Part shown: in pieces, positions 17,490 through 27,169 of the stretch
Position numbering within the stretch: the first letter of the stretch is position 1
Layout: the number at the start of each line of letters is the position of its first letter
Origin: DASZQY01 sp963843565
Lineage (GTDB): Bacteria; Pseudomonadota; Alphaproteobacteria; Rhizobiales; Kaistiaceae
Direction: 5' to 3'
DNA length: 64,000 bases
NCBI GenBank assembly: GCA_963843565.1
Contig: CAWJKY010000002.1
Location: 201,414-265,413 of the forward strand
Translations under genes and position numbers: made by a program
The notes under the pieces: model-generated
What the model was told of the DNA's origin: nothing
Seen by the model: the letters and a program-made list of their open reading frames with translations, nothing else
Database searches by the model: none

Positions 17490-18758
17490 ATGTCCGGTGG
17501 TTCGATCTTCAGCGGTCCGGTCTTCGACATGGCCCGCACGCAGTTTGTCTCGGTCGCCGATCATCTCGGCATCCCCCACGACGAGCGCGACCGGCTGCTG
17601 CTGCCCAAGCGCGCCCTGGTCGTCTCGTGCCCGATCCACCGCGACGATGGCACCACGGCCGTCTTCCAGGGCTTCCGCGTCCAGCATCACCTGACCCTCG
17701 GCGCCACCAAGGGCGGCACGCGCTTTTCACCCAGTGTCGACATCGGCGAGGTCGCCGCGCTTGCCGTGTGGATGAGCTGGAAGTGCGCGCTCGCCGACCT
17801 GCCCTATGGCGGCGCCAAGGGCGGCGTCACGGTCGACCCCCACGCCATCTCGCGCCGCGAACTGGAACTGGTGTCCCGCCGCTACATGCAGGAGATGATC
17901 CCGTTCGTCGGGCCGCACACCGACATCATGGCGCCCGACATGGGTACCAACGAGCAGGTGATGGCCTGGTTCATGGACACCTACTCCATGTATCAGGGCC
18001 GCTCCGTGCCCGAGATCGTCACCGGCAAGCCGCCGGTGGTCGGTGGCACCGCGGGGCGCCGCGAGGCGACCGGACGCGGCGTCGGCTACCTCGCCGGGCG
18101 CGCCCTCGACCGGCTCGCCATCCACCGCGGCGACGCAACCGCGATCATCCAGGGGTTCGGCAACGTTGGCGCGGTGACCGCGCTGAGCCTCGCCGAGAAC
18201 GGCGTGCGCATCACCGGGATCAGCGACCACACCGCCGCCTACTTCGACCCGAAGGGCATCGACGTGCGCGCCGCCATTTCCTACGCCGACAGCCACGGCA
18301 ACCTGCGGGGCTTCTCCCGCGAAGCGGAGTTCGACCCGCAGGCGCTCCTCACCCAGCCGTGCACGATCCTGGTGCCGGCCGCGGTCGAGCGCGTCATCAC
18401 CAGTGAGAACGCCGGCCAGCTTTCCTGCCGCATCCTCGCCGAGGCCGCCAACGGCCCGACCACGCCCGACGCCGACGCGATCCTCGACCAGCGTCGCGAC
18501 GAAATCTTCCTGATCCCCGACATCCTGTGCAACTCGGGCGGCGTCATCGTCAGCTACTTCGAGTGGGTGCAGGACCTGCAGAGCTACTTCTGGAACGAGA
18601 GCGAGATCCTCGAGCGACTGCATCAGGTGCTTGAGCGGAGCTACCAGCGCATGCTGCATCGCGCCGAGACCGACGGCATCTCGAACCGCAAGGCGGCGCT
18701 GACGATCGGCGTCGAAAAGGTCCGCCGCGCCAAGGAGCTGCGCGGGCTCTTTCCGTAA
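17490..18758 (+). CDS. Glu/Leu/Phe/Val dehydrogenase
   Basis: A 422-residue enzyme of the glutamate dehydrogenase family, interconverting an amino acid and its 2-oxo acid with NAD(P). The N-terminal domain has GGTRFSPS and WKCALADLPYGGAKGG with the catalytic lysines. PDMGTNEQVMAW follows, and the NAD domain starts at AIIQGFGNVGAV. The C-terminal EAANGPTTPDAD and CNSGGVIVSYFEW complete the pattern. The length is typical of hexameric GDH. Whether it prefers glutamate cannot be fixed from sequence. A purine-rich GGAAGG lies upstream of ATG 17490. Confidence 0.93.
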   Translation: MSGGSIFSGPVFDMARTQFVSVADHLGIPHDERDRLLLPKRALVVSCPIHRDDGTTAVFQGFRVQHHLTLGATKGGTRFSPSVDIGEVAALAVWMSWKCALADLPYGGAKGGVTVDPHAISRRELELVSRRYMQEMIPFVGPHTDIMAPDMGTNEQVMAWFMDTYSMYQGRSVPEIVTGKPPVVGGTAGRREATGRGVGYLAGRALDRLAIHRGDATAIIQGFGNVGAVTALSLAENGVRITGISDHTAAYFDPKGIDVRAAISYADSHGNLRGFSREAEFDPQALLTQPCTILVPAAVERVITSENAGQLSCRILAEAANGPTTPDADAILDQRRDEIFLIPDILCNSGGVIVSYFEWVQDLQSYFWNESEILERLHQVLERSYQRMLHRAETDGISNRKAALTIGVEKVRRAKELRGLFP

Positions 18759-18767
18759 ACGGCGGCT

Positions 18768-20570
18768 TCAGTAGATCGCCGGCTCGCCGGCCGCCGCCCC
18801 GAAGCCGGTGCGCAGGAAGTCGAAATCGCAGCCTGCGTCGGCCTGCTGGATATGCTGGGAGAACATCCAGCCGTAGCCACGCTGGTAGCGCGGCTCCGGC
18901 GCCACCAACGCGGCGCGGCGACGGGCGAGCTCGGCCTCCGGAACGACGAGTTCGATGGTGCGGGCCGCCACGTCGACGGAGATGATGTCGCCGCTCTTCA
19001 CCAGCGCTAGCGGACCACCGACATAGGACTCAGGCGCCACATGCAACACGCAGGCGCCGTAGCTGGTGCCGCTCATGCGCGCGTCGGAAATGCGCAGCAT
19101 GTCGCGGACACCCTGTTTCACCAGCTTCTTCGGGATCGGCAGCATCCCCCACTCCGGCATGCCCGGACCGCCAAGCGGCCCGGCGTTCCTGAGGATGAGC
19201 ACGTGATCGGGCGTGACGTCGAGATCGTCGTCATCGATGGCCGCCTTCATCGCCGGATAGTCGTCGAAGACCAGCGCCGGACCGGCGTGCTTGTGGAAAC
19301 GCGGGTCGCAGGCGGCGGGCTTCATCACGCAGCCGTCCGGCGCGAGGTTGCCCGTGAGCACCGCCAGCGAGCCCTCCCGATAGACCGGATTGCCGAGCTT
19401 CCGGATCACGTCATCGTTGTCGACGGAGGCACCGGCGATGTTTTCGCCCACCGTGCTGCCGTTCACGGTCAGCGCGTCGAGGTGGAGATGCGCGGCAATC
19501 ACGGTCATCAGGGCGCGCAAGCCCCCGGCGTAGAAGAAGTCCTCCATCAGGTATTTGTCGCCGCTCGGCCGGATGTTGGCGACGACCGGCACGGTGCGGC
19601 TCGCCTTGTCGAAATCCTCGAGGCCGATGTCGACGCCGGCGCGGCGCGCCTGGGCGATCACGTGAATAACCGCGTTGGTCGAGCAGCCCATGGCCATGGC
19701 GACGGCGATGCCGTTCTCGAAGGCGGCGCGGGTCTGGATGCGCGCCGGGGTGAGATCCTCCCACACCATCTCGACGATGCGCCGGCCGCACTCGCTCGCC
19801 ATGCGCATGTGGCCGACGTCGGCGGCGGGGATCGACGAGGCGCCGGGGAGCGTCATGCCGATCGCCTCGGCGATCGCCGTCATGGTGCTGGCGGTGCCGA
19901 GCGTCATGCAGTGGCCGTAGCTCCGCGCGATGCCGGCCTCCATCTCGAACCAGTCGGCGTCGCTGATCTCGCCGGCGCGGCGCTCGTCCCAGTATTTCCA
20001 TGCGTCCGATCCGGAGCCCAGCACCTTGCCCTTCCAGTTGCCGCGCAGCATCGGCCCAGCCGGAAGGAAGATCGCCGGAACGCCGGCGCTGGTCGCGCCC
20101 ATCAGCAGGCCGGGCGTGGTCTTGTCGCAGCCGCCCATCAGCACGACGCCGTCGACCGGCTGGGCGCGGATCAGCTCCTCGACGTCCATCGCGAGCATGT
20201 TGCGGTAGAGCATGCTGGTCGGCTTCAGGAAGCTCTCCGAAAGCGACAGCGCCGGGATTTCGAGCGGCAGGCCACCGGCCTGAAGCACGCCACGCTTCAC
20301 GTCCTCGACGCGGTCGCGGAAGTGCATGTGGCAGGGCTGCAATTCCGACCAGGTGTTGAGAATGGCGATGACCGGCCGGCCCACCCAGTCCTCGGGCCCG
20401 AGGCCCATCTGCATCATGCGCGAGCGGTGGCCGAAGGAGCGGAGATCGTCCGGCGCAAACCAGCGCGCACTCCTCAGCGTATCGGGTGTCTTGCGGACGG
20501 CCGCATCAGCGGCGCGGTCTTTCTCGGCCCGCTCTCGCGCCGCCCTGCCCCCGCCGTCCGCTCCGTCCAT
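18768..20570 (-). CDS. IlvD/Edd-family dehydratase, L-arabonate type
   Basis: A 600-residue Fe-S sugar-acid dehydratase. The three cluster cysteines are visible in LNTWSELQPCHMHF, MGGCDKTTPG and YGHCMTLGTASTM. The catalytic serine motif is SDARMSGTSYG. These motifs match L-arabinonate dehydratases rather than IlvD or Edd, so the likely reaction is L-arabonate to 2-keto-3-deoxy-L-arabonate, although other sugar acids are possible. It follows araA by about 100 bases on the same strand. The start is the ATG at 20570; a TTG nine codons upstream is possible. Confidence 0.88.
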   Translation of the reverse strand: MDGADGGGRAARERAEKDRAADAAVRKTPDTLRSARWFAPDDLRSFGHRSRMMQMGLGPEDWVGRPVIAILNTWSELQPCHMHFRDRVEDVKRGVLQAGGLPLEIPALSLSESFLKPTSMLYRNMLAMDVEELIRAQPVDGVVLMGGCDKTTPGLLMGATSAGVPAIFLPAGPMLRGNWKGKVLGSGSDAWKYWDERRAGEISDADWFEMEAGIARSYGHCMTLGTASTMTAIAEAIGMTLPGASSIPAADVGHMRMASECGRRIVEMVWEDLTPARIQTRAAFENGIAVAMAMGCSTNAVIHVIAQARRAGVDIGLEDFDKASRTVPVVANIRPSGDKYLMEDFFYAGGLRALMTVIAAHLHLDALTVNGSTVGENIAGASVDNDDVIRKLGNPVYREGSLAVLTGNLAPDGCVMKPAACDPRFHKHAGPALVFDDYPAMKAAIDDDDLDVTPDHVLILRNAGPLGGPGMPEWGMLPIPKKLVKQGVRDMLRISDARMSGTSYGACVLHVAPESYVGGPLALVKSGDIISVDVAARTIELVVPEAELARRRAALVAPEPRYQRGYGWMFSQHIQQADAGCDFDFLRTGFGAAAGEPAIY

Positions 20571-20667
20571 ATGATCGCCTGCTCCCGTCTCGTTCAAAGC
20601 AGACTAGCGCATCCGCGCCGCCGGAACGAAGCCCGCGTTCCGGCGTGGTGAAGCCCGGCAAACGCGC

Positions 20668-22176
20668 CTAGCGCAGCGCGCCGCCGACCATGTAGGCGGC
20701 GTCGTTCCAGCGCAGCTCGTTCTTGAAGTCGCGGAGCCGCGTGTCGCCGTCGATCGGCAGGAACTCGATGCCCGCCATCGCGGCGAAATCCTCCAGATGC
20801 TCCATCGTCAGCGCCAGCGAGAACCCCGAATGGTGCGCGCCGCCGGCGTGGATCCACGCCGTGGTCGCCGTGGCAACGTCGGGCAGCGGCTTCCACAGCG
20901 CCCGCGCCACCGGCAGCTTCGGCAGCTTGTTGGTCGGCGGGATGACCTTCAGCGCGTTCACCACCATGCGGAAGCGGTTGCCCATGTCGACGATCGAGGC
21001 GATGACGGCATCGCCGGTCTGCGAATCGAAGACCAGCCGCACCGGATCCTCCTTGCCGCCGATGCCCAGCGGATGAATCTCGCAGGACGGCTTGCCCTTG
21101 GCGATCGACGGACAGATTTCCAGCATGTGGGCGCCGAGCACCGCCGGTTGCTTCGGATCGAAGTGATAGGTGTAGTCCTCCATGAAGGAGGTGCCACCCT
21201 TGAGGCCATGCGCCATGACCTTCATGGAGCGCACCACGGCGGCATGCTTCCAGTCGCCCTCGGCGCCGAAGCCGAAACCGTCCGCCATGATGCGCTGCGC
21301 GGCGATGCCGGGCAGCTGCTTCAGGCCGGTGAGGTTCTCGAACGTGTCGGTGAAGCCCTGGAAGTCGCCATCGGCGAGGAAGGCGCGCAGCGCCAGCTCG
21401 ATACGCGCCGCGTCGCGGAGTGACTCGTGACGGGCGCCGCCCTTCTCGAGCCCCTTCATCAGCTTGTAGCTCGCCGCGTACTCCTTGCAGAGCTTGTCGA
21501 TCTCGGCGTCCGTGACCTGGTTCTGGAAGGCGATCAGGTCGCCGAGGCCATAGCCGTTGACGGCGACGCCGAAACGAATCTGCGCCTCGACCTTGTCGCC
21601 CTCGGTGACGCCGACCTGGCGCATGTTGTCACCGAGGCGGGCGATCTTCATGTGCTGCGAATCGTTCCAGGCGGTGGCAGCCCGCATCCATGTGGCGATG
21701 CTCGCGTGGACGCCCTTCTCCTGCCAGTGCCCGACGACGACCTTGCGGTTGATCCTGAGGCGCGAGCAGATGAAGCCGAACTCGCGGTCGCCGTGGGCCG
21801 ACTGGTTCAGGTTCATGAAGTCCATATCGATCGACGACCACGGGATGTCGCGATTGAACTGCGTGTCGAGGTGGCACATGGGCTTGGTCAGCCGGGTCAG
21901 GCCCGCGATCCACATCTTCGTCGGGCTGAAGGTGTGCATCCACGTCACGATTCCGATGCACTCGGGCGCCGCATCGGCTGCCCTGAGGGTGGCGGAAATC
22001 TCATCCGGCGTGGTCACGACCGGCTTGAAGACGAGCTTGACCGGCAGGCCGGCGGTGGCGTTCAGGGTCTTGACGACCTCTTGCGAGTCGGCTTGCACCT
22101 GCGCGAGCGTCTTCGGCCCGTAAAGGTGCTGACTGCCGGTGATGAACCAGACTTCGAGGCGGGAAAAGTCGATCAT
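20668..22176 (-). CDS. araA: L-arabinose isomerase
   Basis: A 502-residue enzyme converting L-arabinose to L-ribulose. Recognisable stretches are EVWFITGSQHLYG at the N-terminus, VTWMHTFSPTKMWIAGL, LDTQFNRDIPW and the metal-site region GDWKHAAVVRSMKVM with KGGTSFMEDYTYHF. The C-terminal AGGAHHSGFSLAL completes the family pattern. It is divergent from araD and araB. The intergenic region contains a TTTCAT-N7-ATGAAA inverted repeat. The isomerase route is uncommon in alphaproteobacteria, which mostly oxidise L-arabinose. Confidence 0.97.
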   Translation of the reverse strand: MIDFSRLEVWFITGSQHLYGPKTLAQVQADSQEVVKTLNATAGLPVKLVFKPVVTTPDEISATLRAADAAPECIGIVTWMHTFSPTKMWIAGLTRLTKPMCHLDTQFNRDIPWSSIDMDFMNLNQSAHGDREFGFICSRLRINRKVVVGHWQEKGVHASIATWMRAATAWNDSQHMKIARLGDNMRQVGVTEGDKVEAQIRFGVAVNGYGLGDLIAFQNQVTDAEIDKLCKEYAASYKLMKGLEKGGARHESLRDAARIELALRAFLADGDFQGFTDTFENLTGLKQLPGIAAQRIMADGFGFGAEGDWKHAAVVRSMKVMAHGLKGGTSFMEDYTYHFDPKQPAVLGAHMLEICPSIAKGKPSCEIHPLGIGGKEDPVRLVFDSQTGDAVIASIVDMGNRFRMVVNALKVIPPTNKLPKLPVARALWKPLPDVATATTAWIHAGGAHHSGFSLALTMEHLEDFAAMAGIEFLPIDGDTRLRDFKNELRWNDAAYMVGGALR

Positions 22177-22250
22177 GTTGCTCTCACGGGGAAGGTTTCT
22201 CGGGGGCGCCGGTGGGCCGGCTGTTGATTGACACGGGCGAACGATAGTCC

Positions 22251-22269
22251 TTTCATCACATGAATGAAA
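22251..22269. promoter_or_regulatory. Inverted repeat in the divergent araA-araD promoter region
   Basis: TTTCAT-CACATGA-ATGAAA is a perfect six-base inverted repeat with a seven-base spacer. It lies 75 bases before araA and 84 bases before the preferred araD start. The symmetry and position suggest an operator for a dimeric regulator. No regulator gene lies next to it. Confidence 0.5.
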
Positions 22270-22352
22270 CGGGAGGTGTCGGCTCGCTTGTGACATTCCG
22301 CAAAGCGGCGGAGAACCTTGCGTCAGAGGCGATTTCAGACAAGAACAATTCC

Positions 22353-23051
22353 ATGCTGCTCCGTAGCCTTCGCGAGGAAGTCCTCGAAGCCAACCTTGAG
22401 CTGGTGCGCCGCAACGTCGTCATCTTCACTTTCGGCAATGTGAGCGGCATTTCACGGGAAGAAGGGCTGGTCGCCATCAAGCCCAGCGGCGTCCCCTATG
22501 AAGAGCTGACGCCCGAGCAGATCGTTGTCACCGATCTCGACGGCAACATCGTCGACACCAACCTGCGCCCCTCCTCCGACCTGCCGACGCACCTGGAGCT
22601 TTATCGCCGGTTCGCGGACATCGGCGGCGTTGCCCACACCCACTCGGAGCACGGGACCGCGTGGTCACAGGCCAGGCGGCCGATCCCCTGCCTCGGCACG
22701 ACCCACGCCGACTATTTCTACGGGGAGATTCCGGTGACCCGCGATCTGACGCCGGAAGAGATCAACGGCGACTACGAGAAGGCGACCGGCGAGGCAATCG
22801 TGGAGGTCTTCAAGGGCCTCGATCCGAACGCGATTCCCGGCGTGCTGGTCGCAGGGCACGCGCCGTTCTGCTGGGGCAAAAGCGCCGGCGACGCGGTCCA
22901 CAACGCCGTCAGCCTGGAGTACATCGCGCGCATGGCGACATGGACTTTCAACATCAATCCGGCCGCGAAACCCCTGGCGCAGGTCCTTCACGACAAGCAC
23001 TTCTTCCGCAAGCACGGCGCCAAGGCCTACTACGGTCAGCCGGAGGGCTAG
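22353..23051 (+). CDS. araD: L-ribulose-5-phosphate 4-epimerase
   Basis: A 232-residue class II aldolase-fold epimerase making D-xylulose 5-phosphate. The zinc and phosphate sites appear as TFGNVSGIS, IKPSGVPYEEL, PSSDLPTHLELYRRF, HTHSEHGTAWSQ and GTTHADYFYGEIP. The C-terminus has DKHFFRKHGAKAYYGQ. The protein length equals that of E. coli AraD when started at ATG 22353 (MLLRSLREEVLEANL). The frame remains open to an ATG at 22260, but those 31 extra residues are not family-like. araB follows 82 bases later. Confidence 0.95.
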   Translation: MLLRSLREEVLEANLELVRRNVVIFTFGNVSGISREEGLVAIKPSGVPYEELTPEQIVVTDLDGNIVDTNLRPSSDLPTHLELYRRFADIGGVAHTHSEHGTAWSQARRPIPCLGTTHADYFYGEIPVTRDLTPEEINGDYEKATGEAIVEVFKGLDPNAIPGVLVAGHAPFCWGKSAGDAVHNAVSLEYIARMATWTFNINPAAKPLAQVLHDKHFFRKHGAKAYYGQPEG

Positions 23052-23133
23052 GGACGCGCGCGACGGCCGCCGTGCTTGCCGCCAGCGCTTCACGGGACGC
23101 GCGCGGACATCAGGTGAAGGGAGTTGACGACCA

Positions 23134-24735
23134 ATGACGCAGCAGGGCACCGATGCGGCCGCAGCGATCGCCGAGGGCCGCACATCGCTCGGCGTTGAAT
23201 TCGGGTCCACCAACATCAAGGCGTGCCTCATCGGCCCGGACCACGAGGTCCTCGCCACGGGCACCCACGGCTGGGAGAACCAGTTCGTCGACCGCCTGTG
23301 GACCTATTCCGAAGACGCGATCTGGGCCGGCCTTCGGGCCGCCGTCGCGAACCTCAAGGCCGATATCGAGCAGCGTCACGGCATTGCCCTGACGCGTGTC
23401 GGCGCGGTGGGAATCTCGGCGATGATGCACGGGTATCTGGCGTTCAATGCCAACGACAGGTTGCTCGTCCCGTTCCGCACCTGGCGCAACACCAATACCG
23501 GGCGCGCGGCCGCCGAACTGACCAAGGCGCTCAGCTTCAACTTCCCGCTCAGGTGGTCGGCCTCGCACGTCTATCAGGCGATGCTCGACAAGGAGCCGCA
23601 CGTCGCCGAACTCGCGTTCATCACGACGCTCGCCGGCTTCGTGCACTGGCGCCTGACCGGCCGCAAGGTGATCGGCGTGGGCGATGCGTCGGGCATGTTC
23701 CCGATCGATCCCGCCACCCACGACTATGATGCGCCGATGCTCGAACGGTTCGGCAAGCTGATCGCCGCCCACCGGCCGAACCTCGACGTCGCCGCGCTCT
23801 TCCCCAAGGTGCTCGTCGCCGGCGAGGACGCCGGCACCCTCACCACCGACGGCGCCGCGCTGCTTGATCCGACGGGCACGCTGCAGCCGGGCATTCCGGT
23901 GTGCCCGCCCGAGGGCGATGCCGGCACCGGCATGGTGGCCACCAACGCCGTCGCCCGGCGCACCGGAAACATCAGCGCGGGCACATCGATCTTCGCGATG
24001 GTGGTGCTCGAAAAGCCCCTGACCGCGGTGCACGAGGAACTCGATATCGTCACCACGCCCGCCGGCGACCTGGTCGCCATGGTTCACTGCAACAATGGCG
24101 CCAGCGAGCTCGGAACCTGGGCCGGAGTCTTCACCGAGTTCGCCGAAGCCATCGGGGCCAATGCCGACGCCAACGCCGTTTTTGGCGCGCTGTTCGCCGC
24201 GGCGCTCAAGGGCGAAGCGGACGGTGGCGGGCTGCTTGCCTACAACTACCTCGCGGGCGAGCCGATCACCGGGCTGACCGAGGGGCGCCCACTCGTCGTG
24301 CGCACGCCCGGCAGCCGCCTGACGCTCGCCAACTTCATGCGCACCCAGCTCTACGCGGCCTTCGGCACGCTGAGCCTCGGCATGAACGTGCTGCATGGCG
24401 AGGGGGTGAAACTCGACTCGATGTTCGCCCACGGCGGCATGTTCAGGACCGCGGGCGTCGCGCAGCGCCTGCTGGCGGCGGCCATCGGCGCGCCGGTGAC
24501 CGTGGGCGACACGGCAAGCGAGGGCGGCGCTTGGGGCATCGCCGTCCTGGCCGAGTACCGGCGCACGGGTGCGAGCGAAGCCTTGAGCGACTACCTCGCG
24601 GGCCGCGTGTTCGCGGGCGCCCAACTCGACGTGGCGGAGCCGGACCCCGCCGATGTCGCGGGCTACGCAAAGTGGCTCGAGCAGTATGCGGCGGGTCTGG
24701 CGATCGAGAAGGCGGCGACAGAGGCGATCAGCTAG
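23134..24735 (+). CDS. araB: L-ribulokinase (FGGY kinase)
   Basis: A 533-residue FGGY sugar kinase. The N-terminal ATPase fold starts SLGVEFGSTNIKACLIG. The signature blocks GISAMMHGYLAF, LVPFRTWRN, FITTLAGFVHWRLTG and VGDASGMFPID are those of the AraB type I recall from lactobacilli and bifidobacteria, not the classical enterobacterial AraB. The ATP-binding C-terminal domain includes PEGDAGTGMV and ASEGGAWGIAVL. It phosphorylates L-ribulose for the AraD step. It lies between araD and galK on the same strand; galK starts 115 bases downstream. Confidence 0.9.
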   Translation: MTQQGTDAAAAIAEGRTSLGVEFGSTNIKACLIGPDHEVLATGTHGWENQFVDRLWTYSEDAIWAGLRAAVANLKADIEQRHGIALTRVGAVGISAMMHGYLAFNANDRLLVPFRTWRNTNTGRAAAELTKALSFNFPLRWSASHVYQAMLDKEPHVAELAFITTLAGFVHWRLTGRKVIGVGDASGMFPIDPATHDYDAPMLERFGKLIAAHRPNLDVAALFPKVLVAGEDAGTLTTDGAALLDPTGTLQPGIPVCPPEGDAGTGMVATNAVARRTGNISAGTSIFAMVVLEKPLTAVHEELDIVTTPAGDLVAMVHCNNGASELGTWAGVFTEFAEAIGANADANAVFGALFAAALKGEADGGGLLAYNYLAGEPITGLTEGRPLVVRTPGSRLTLANFMRTQLYAAFGTLSLGMNVLHGEGVKLDSMFAHGGMFRTAGVAQRLLAAAIGAPVTVGDTASEGGAWGIAVLAEYRRTGASEALSDYLAGRVFAGAQLDVAEPDPADVAGYAKWLEQYAAGLAIEKAATEAIS

Positions 24736-24850
24736 CCAGCGAACCGGTCATCTGCTCGATTTCGGCAATCCGACGACTGACGGCAAATTCAAGGATGTGC
24801 TACCGAGCTTGATCAAGACGGCACGCAGACAAGCGGCAGTGGGGGGACAG

Positions 24851-26008
24851 GTGTTCGATCAGGCCAGTTTCGTGCGCGAGTTCAAGCGCGCTTTCGGCAG
24901 CGAGCCGAAGCTCTTTCGTGCGCCCGGACGGGTCAACCTGATCGGCGAGCACACCGACTACAACGACGGCTTCGTGTTGCCGGCGGCGCTGGAGCTGGCG
25001 ACCTACGCGGGGATCGCGCCGCGCGCCGACCGCACCCTCAGGGTTTCGTCGCTGACCACCCACGCGATGCTCGAGTTCGACCTCGACGATCCCGCGCCAA
25101 AGCCCCGCAAGGACTGGAGCGACTACGTGCGCGGCATGGCGATCATGCTGCAGCGCGACGGCCACAAGCTGGCCGGCGCCGACCTGATGCTGTGGGGCGA
25201 CGTGCCGCTCGGCGGCGGGCTGAGTTCGTCGGCCTCGCTCGAAATGGCGGTCGGCTACGCGCTGCTCGCCACCGCCGGGATCGACGTCGACCTCACGGCG
25301 CTGGCCCGCGCCGGCCAGAGCGCCGAGAACGACTTCGTTGGCATGCGCTGCGGGATCATGGACCAGTTCATCGCGTGTCGTGGTGCGGCCGGTCACGCGC
25401 TGCTGCTGGATTGCAGGAGCCTCGACTGGAAGCTGGTGCCGATTGACCCTTCGGCGCGGCTGGTTATCACGAACTCCATGGTCCACCACGCCCACGCCAG
25501 CGGCGAATACAATCTGCGCCGCCGCGACTGCGAGGACGGCGTCGCGCGCCTGGCCAAAGTGCTGCCCGGAATCACGGCGCTCCGCGACGTCAGCCCCGAA
25601 CAGCTCGAGGCGCACAAGGACCTGCTCCCCGAAGTCGTCTACCGGCGTTGCCGCCACGTGGTGACCGAGAACGACCGCACCGAGCGCGCCGCGGCAGCTC
25701 TGGAGAGCGGCGACCTGACCCTGATGGGAGAGCTCATGGCGCAATCCCACGTCAGTATGCGCGACGACTTCGAGATCACCTGCGCCGAGGTCGACACGCT
25801 CGCCGACATCGCCTCGCGAGCGCCCGGCATCTTCGGCGCACGCATGACCGGCGGCGGCTTCGGCGGCTGTGTCATCAGCCTCGTCCGGGCGGACGCGGCG
25901 GACGAGTTCATGGCAGCGGTCGCCCCCGCTTACGAAAAGGCGACGGGCCTGAAGCCGACGATCTTCACCTGCTCGCCGGGCGACGGCGTCGGCCCCTACC
26001 CGGGCTAG
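24851..26008 (+). CDS. galK: Galactokinase
   Basis: A 385-residue GHMP kinase. The galactokinase signature FRAPGRVNLIGEHTDYNDGF is near the N-terminus. The ATP loop is PLGGGLSSSASLE, and the C-terminal motif TGGGFGGCVISL closes the GHMP fold. It phosphorylates galactose at C1 in the Leloir pathway. No ATG fits the N-terminus; GTG 24851 is taken because GGGGGGA lies five bases upstream and it gives a normal length. galT begins four bases after the stop, so the pair is an operon, probably continuing from araD-araB. Confidence 0.95.
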   Translation: MFDQASFVREFKRAFGSEPKLFRAPGRVNLIGEHTDYNDGFVLPAALELATYAGIAPRADRTLRVSSLTTHAMLEFDLDDPAPKPRKDWSDYVRGMAIMLQRDGHKLAGADLMLWGDVPLGGGLSSSASLEMAVGYALLATAGIDVDLTALARAGQSAENDFVGMRCGIMDQFIACRGAAGHALLLDCRSLDWKLVPIDPSARLVITNSMVHHAHASGEYNLRRRDCEDGVARLAKVLPGITALRDVSPEQLEAHKDLLPEVVYRRCRHVVTENDRTERAAAALESGDLTLMGELMAQSHVSMRDDFEITCAEVDTLADIASRAPGIFGARMTGGGFGGCVISLVRADAADEFMAAVAPAYEKATGLKPTIFTCSPGDGVGPYPG

Positions 26009-26012
26009 CGGA

Positions 26013-27062
26013 ATGCTCGCGACCAATTCCACCTCGCACCGCCGCTTCAACCCGCTGACCCGCGAATGGGTGCTGGTGTCGCCACACCGCACCCAACGCC
26101 CCTGGCAGGGCCAGACGGAGCGGCCGGTTCAACCAGCGGCGCTCGCGTTCGATCCGCAATGCTACCTGTGTCCCGGGAACAAGCGCGCCCACGGCGCGGT
26201 CAATCCGCAATACGAGGCGACGTTCGTCTTCGACAACGATTTCCCGTCCCTGCAAGCCGACGCCGGCAGCGAACGCATCGACCGGGACGGCCTGATCGTC
26301 GCGGAGGCCGAGCCAGGCGTCTGTCGCGTCATCTGCTTCTCGCCGCGCCACGACCTGACGCTTGCCCGCATGTCCATCGACGACATCGCCCGCGTGGTCG
26401 CCGTGTGGGGCGAGCAATACCGCGAACTCGGCCAGCGCCCGGAGATCAACGCCGTCCAGATCTTCGAAAACCGCGGCGCCATGATGGGCGCCAGCAATCC
26501 GCACCCGCACGGTCAGGTGTGGGCGACCCACAGTTTGCCGAACGAAATGGCGAGCGAACTGGCATCGCAGACCGCATACTGGCACGACAAGCACACCTGC
26601 CTGCTGTGCGACTACCTGAAGCTGGAGCGCGCGGCGGGCGAACGCGTCGTCTTTGCCAACGACCATTTCACGGTGCTGGTGCCCTTCTGGGCGACCTGGC
26701 CGTTCGAGACGATGGTTCTGCCGCACCGCCACGTCGCGCGGATGGACGACCTGACGGCGGACGAGCAGCGCGCGCTCGCCGAGGCGCTCTCGGCGATCAC
26801 CGTGCGCTACGACAACCTGTTCGAGACGTCGTTCCCCTACTCCATGGGATTCCACGCGGCGCCCACCGACGGCGCCGACCATCCCGAATGGCATCTCCAC
26901 GCCCACTTCCTGCCGCCGCTCTTGCGCTCGGCGACAGTGAAGAAATTCATGGTCGGTTTCGAGCTGCTCGGCTCGCCCCAGCGCGACCTCACCCCGGAGG
27001 CAGTGGCCGATCGGCTGCGGCAAGTATCTGCCACACATTATCTCGACGGCAGCGCCGGCTAG
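26013..27062 (+). CDS. galT: Galactose-1-phosphate uridylyltransferase
   Basis: A 349-residue HIT-superfamily enzyme that exchanges UMP between UDP-glucose and galactose 1-phosphate. A zinc-type motif CYLCPG stands near residue 50 and a second CLLC near 195. The catalytic histidine motif is SNPHPHGQVW. The C-terminal half includes HPEWHLHAHFLPPLL. The last 65 codons are duplicated as a fragment about 2 kb downstream. galE is not in this window. Confidence 0.95.
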   Translation: MLATNSTSHRRFNPLTREWVLVSPHRTQRPWQGQTERPVQPAALAFDPQCYLCPGNKRAHGAVNPQYEATFVFDNDFPSLQADAGSERIDRDGLIVAEAEPGVCRVICFSPRHDLTLARMSIDDIARVVAVWGEQYRELGQRPEINAVQIFENRGAMMGASNPHPHGQVWATHSLPNEMASELASQTAYWHDKHTCLLCDYLKLERAAGERVVFANDHFTVLVPFWATWPFETMVLPHRHVARMDDLTADEQRALAEALSAITVRYDNLFETSFPYSMGFHAAPTDGADHPEWHLHAHFLPPLLRSATVKKFMVGFELLGSPQRDLTPEAVADRLRQVSATHYLDGSAG

Positions 27063-27169
27063 GAGATTTGCGCATCTTGACGCTCGAGCAGAGCGACGGA
27101 TATTTCTTGCAAGCCAAGGTAGCTTCAGGCGCTAACTAGAGTGCCACGTGTAAAGGAACGGGGTGGGCG

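Noticed and set aside
22260..22352. N-terminal extension of AraD
   Set aside because: AraD proteins are about 231 residues and start at the position of ATG 22353. The extension has no family resemblance.
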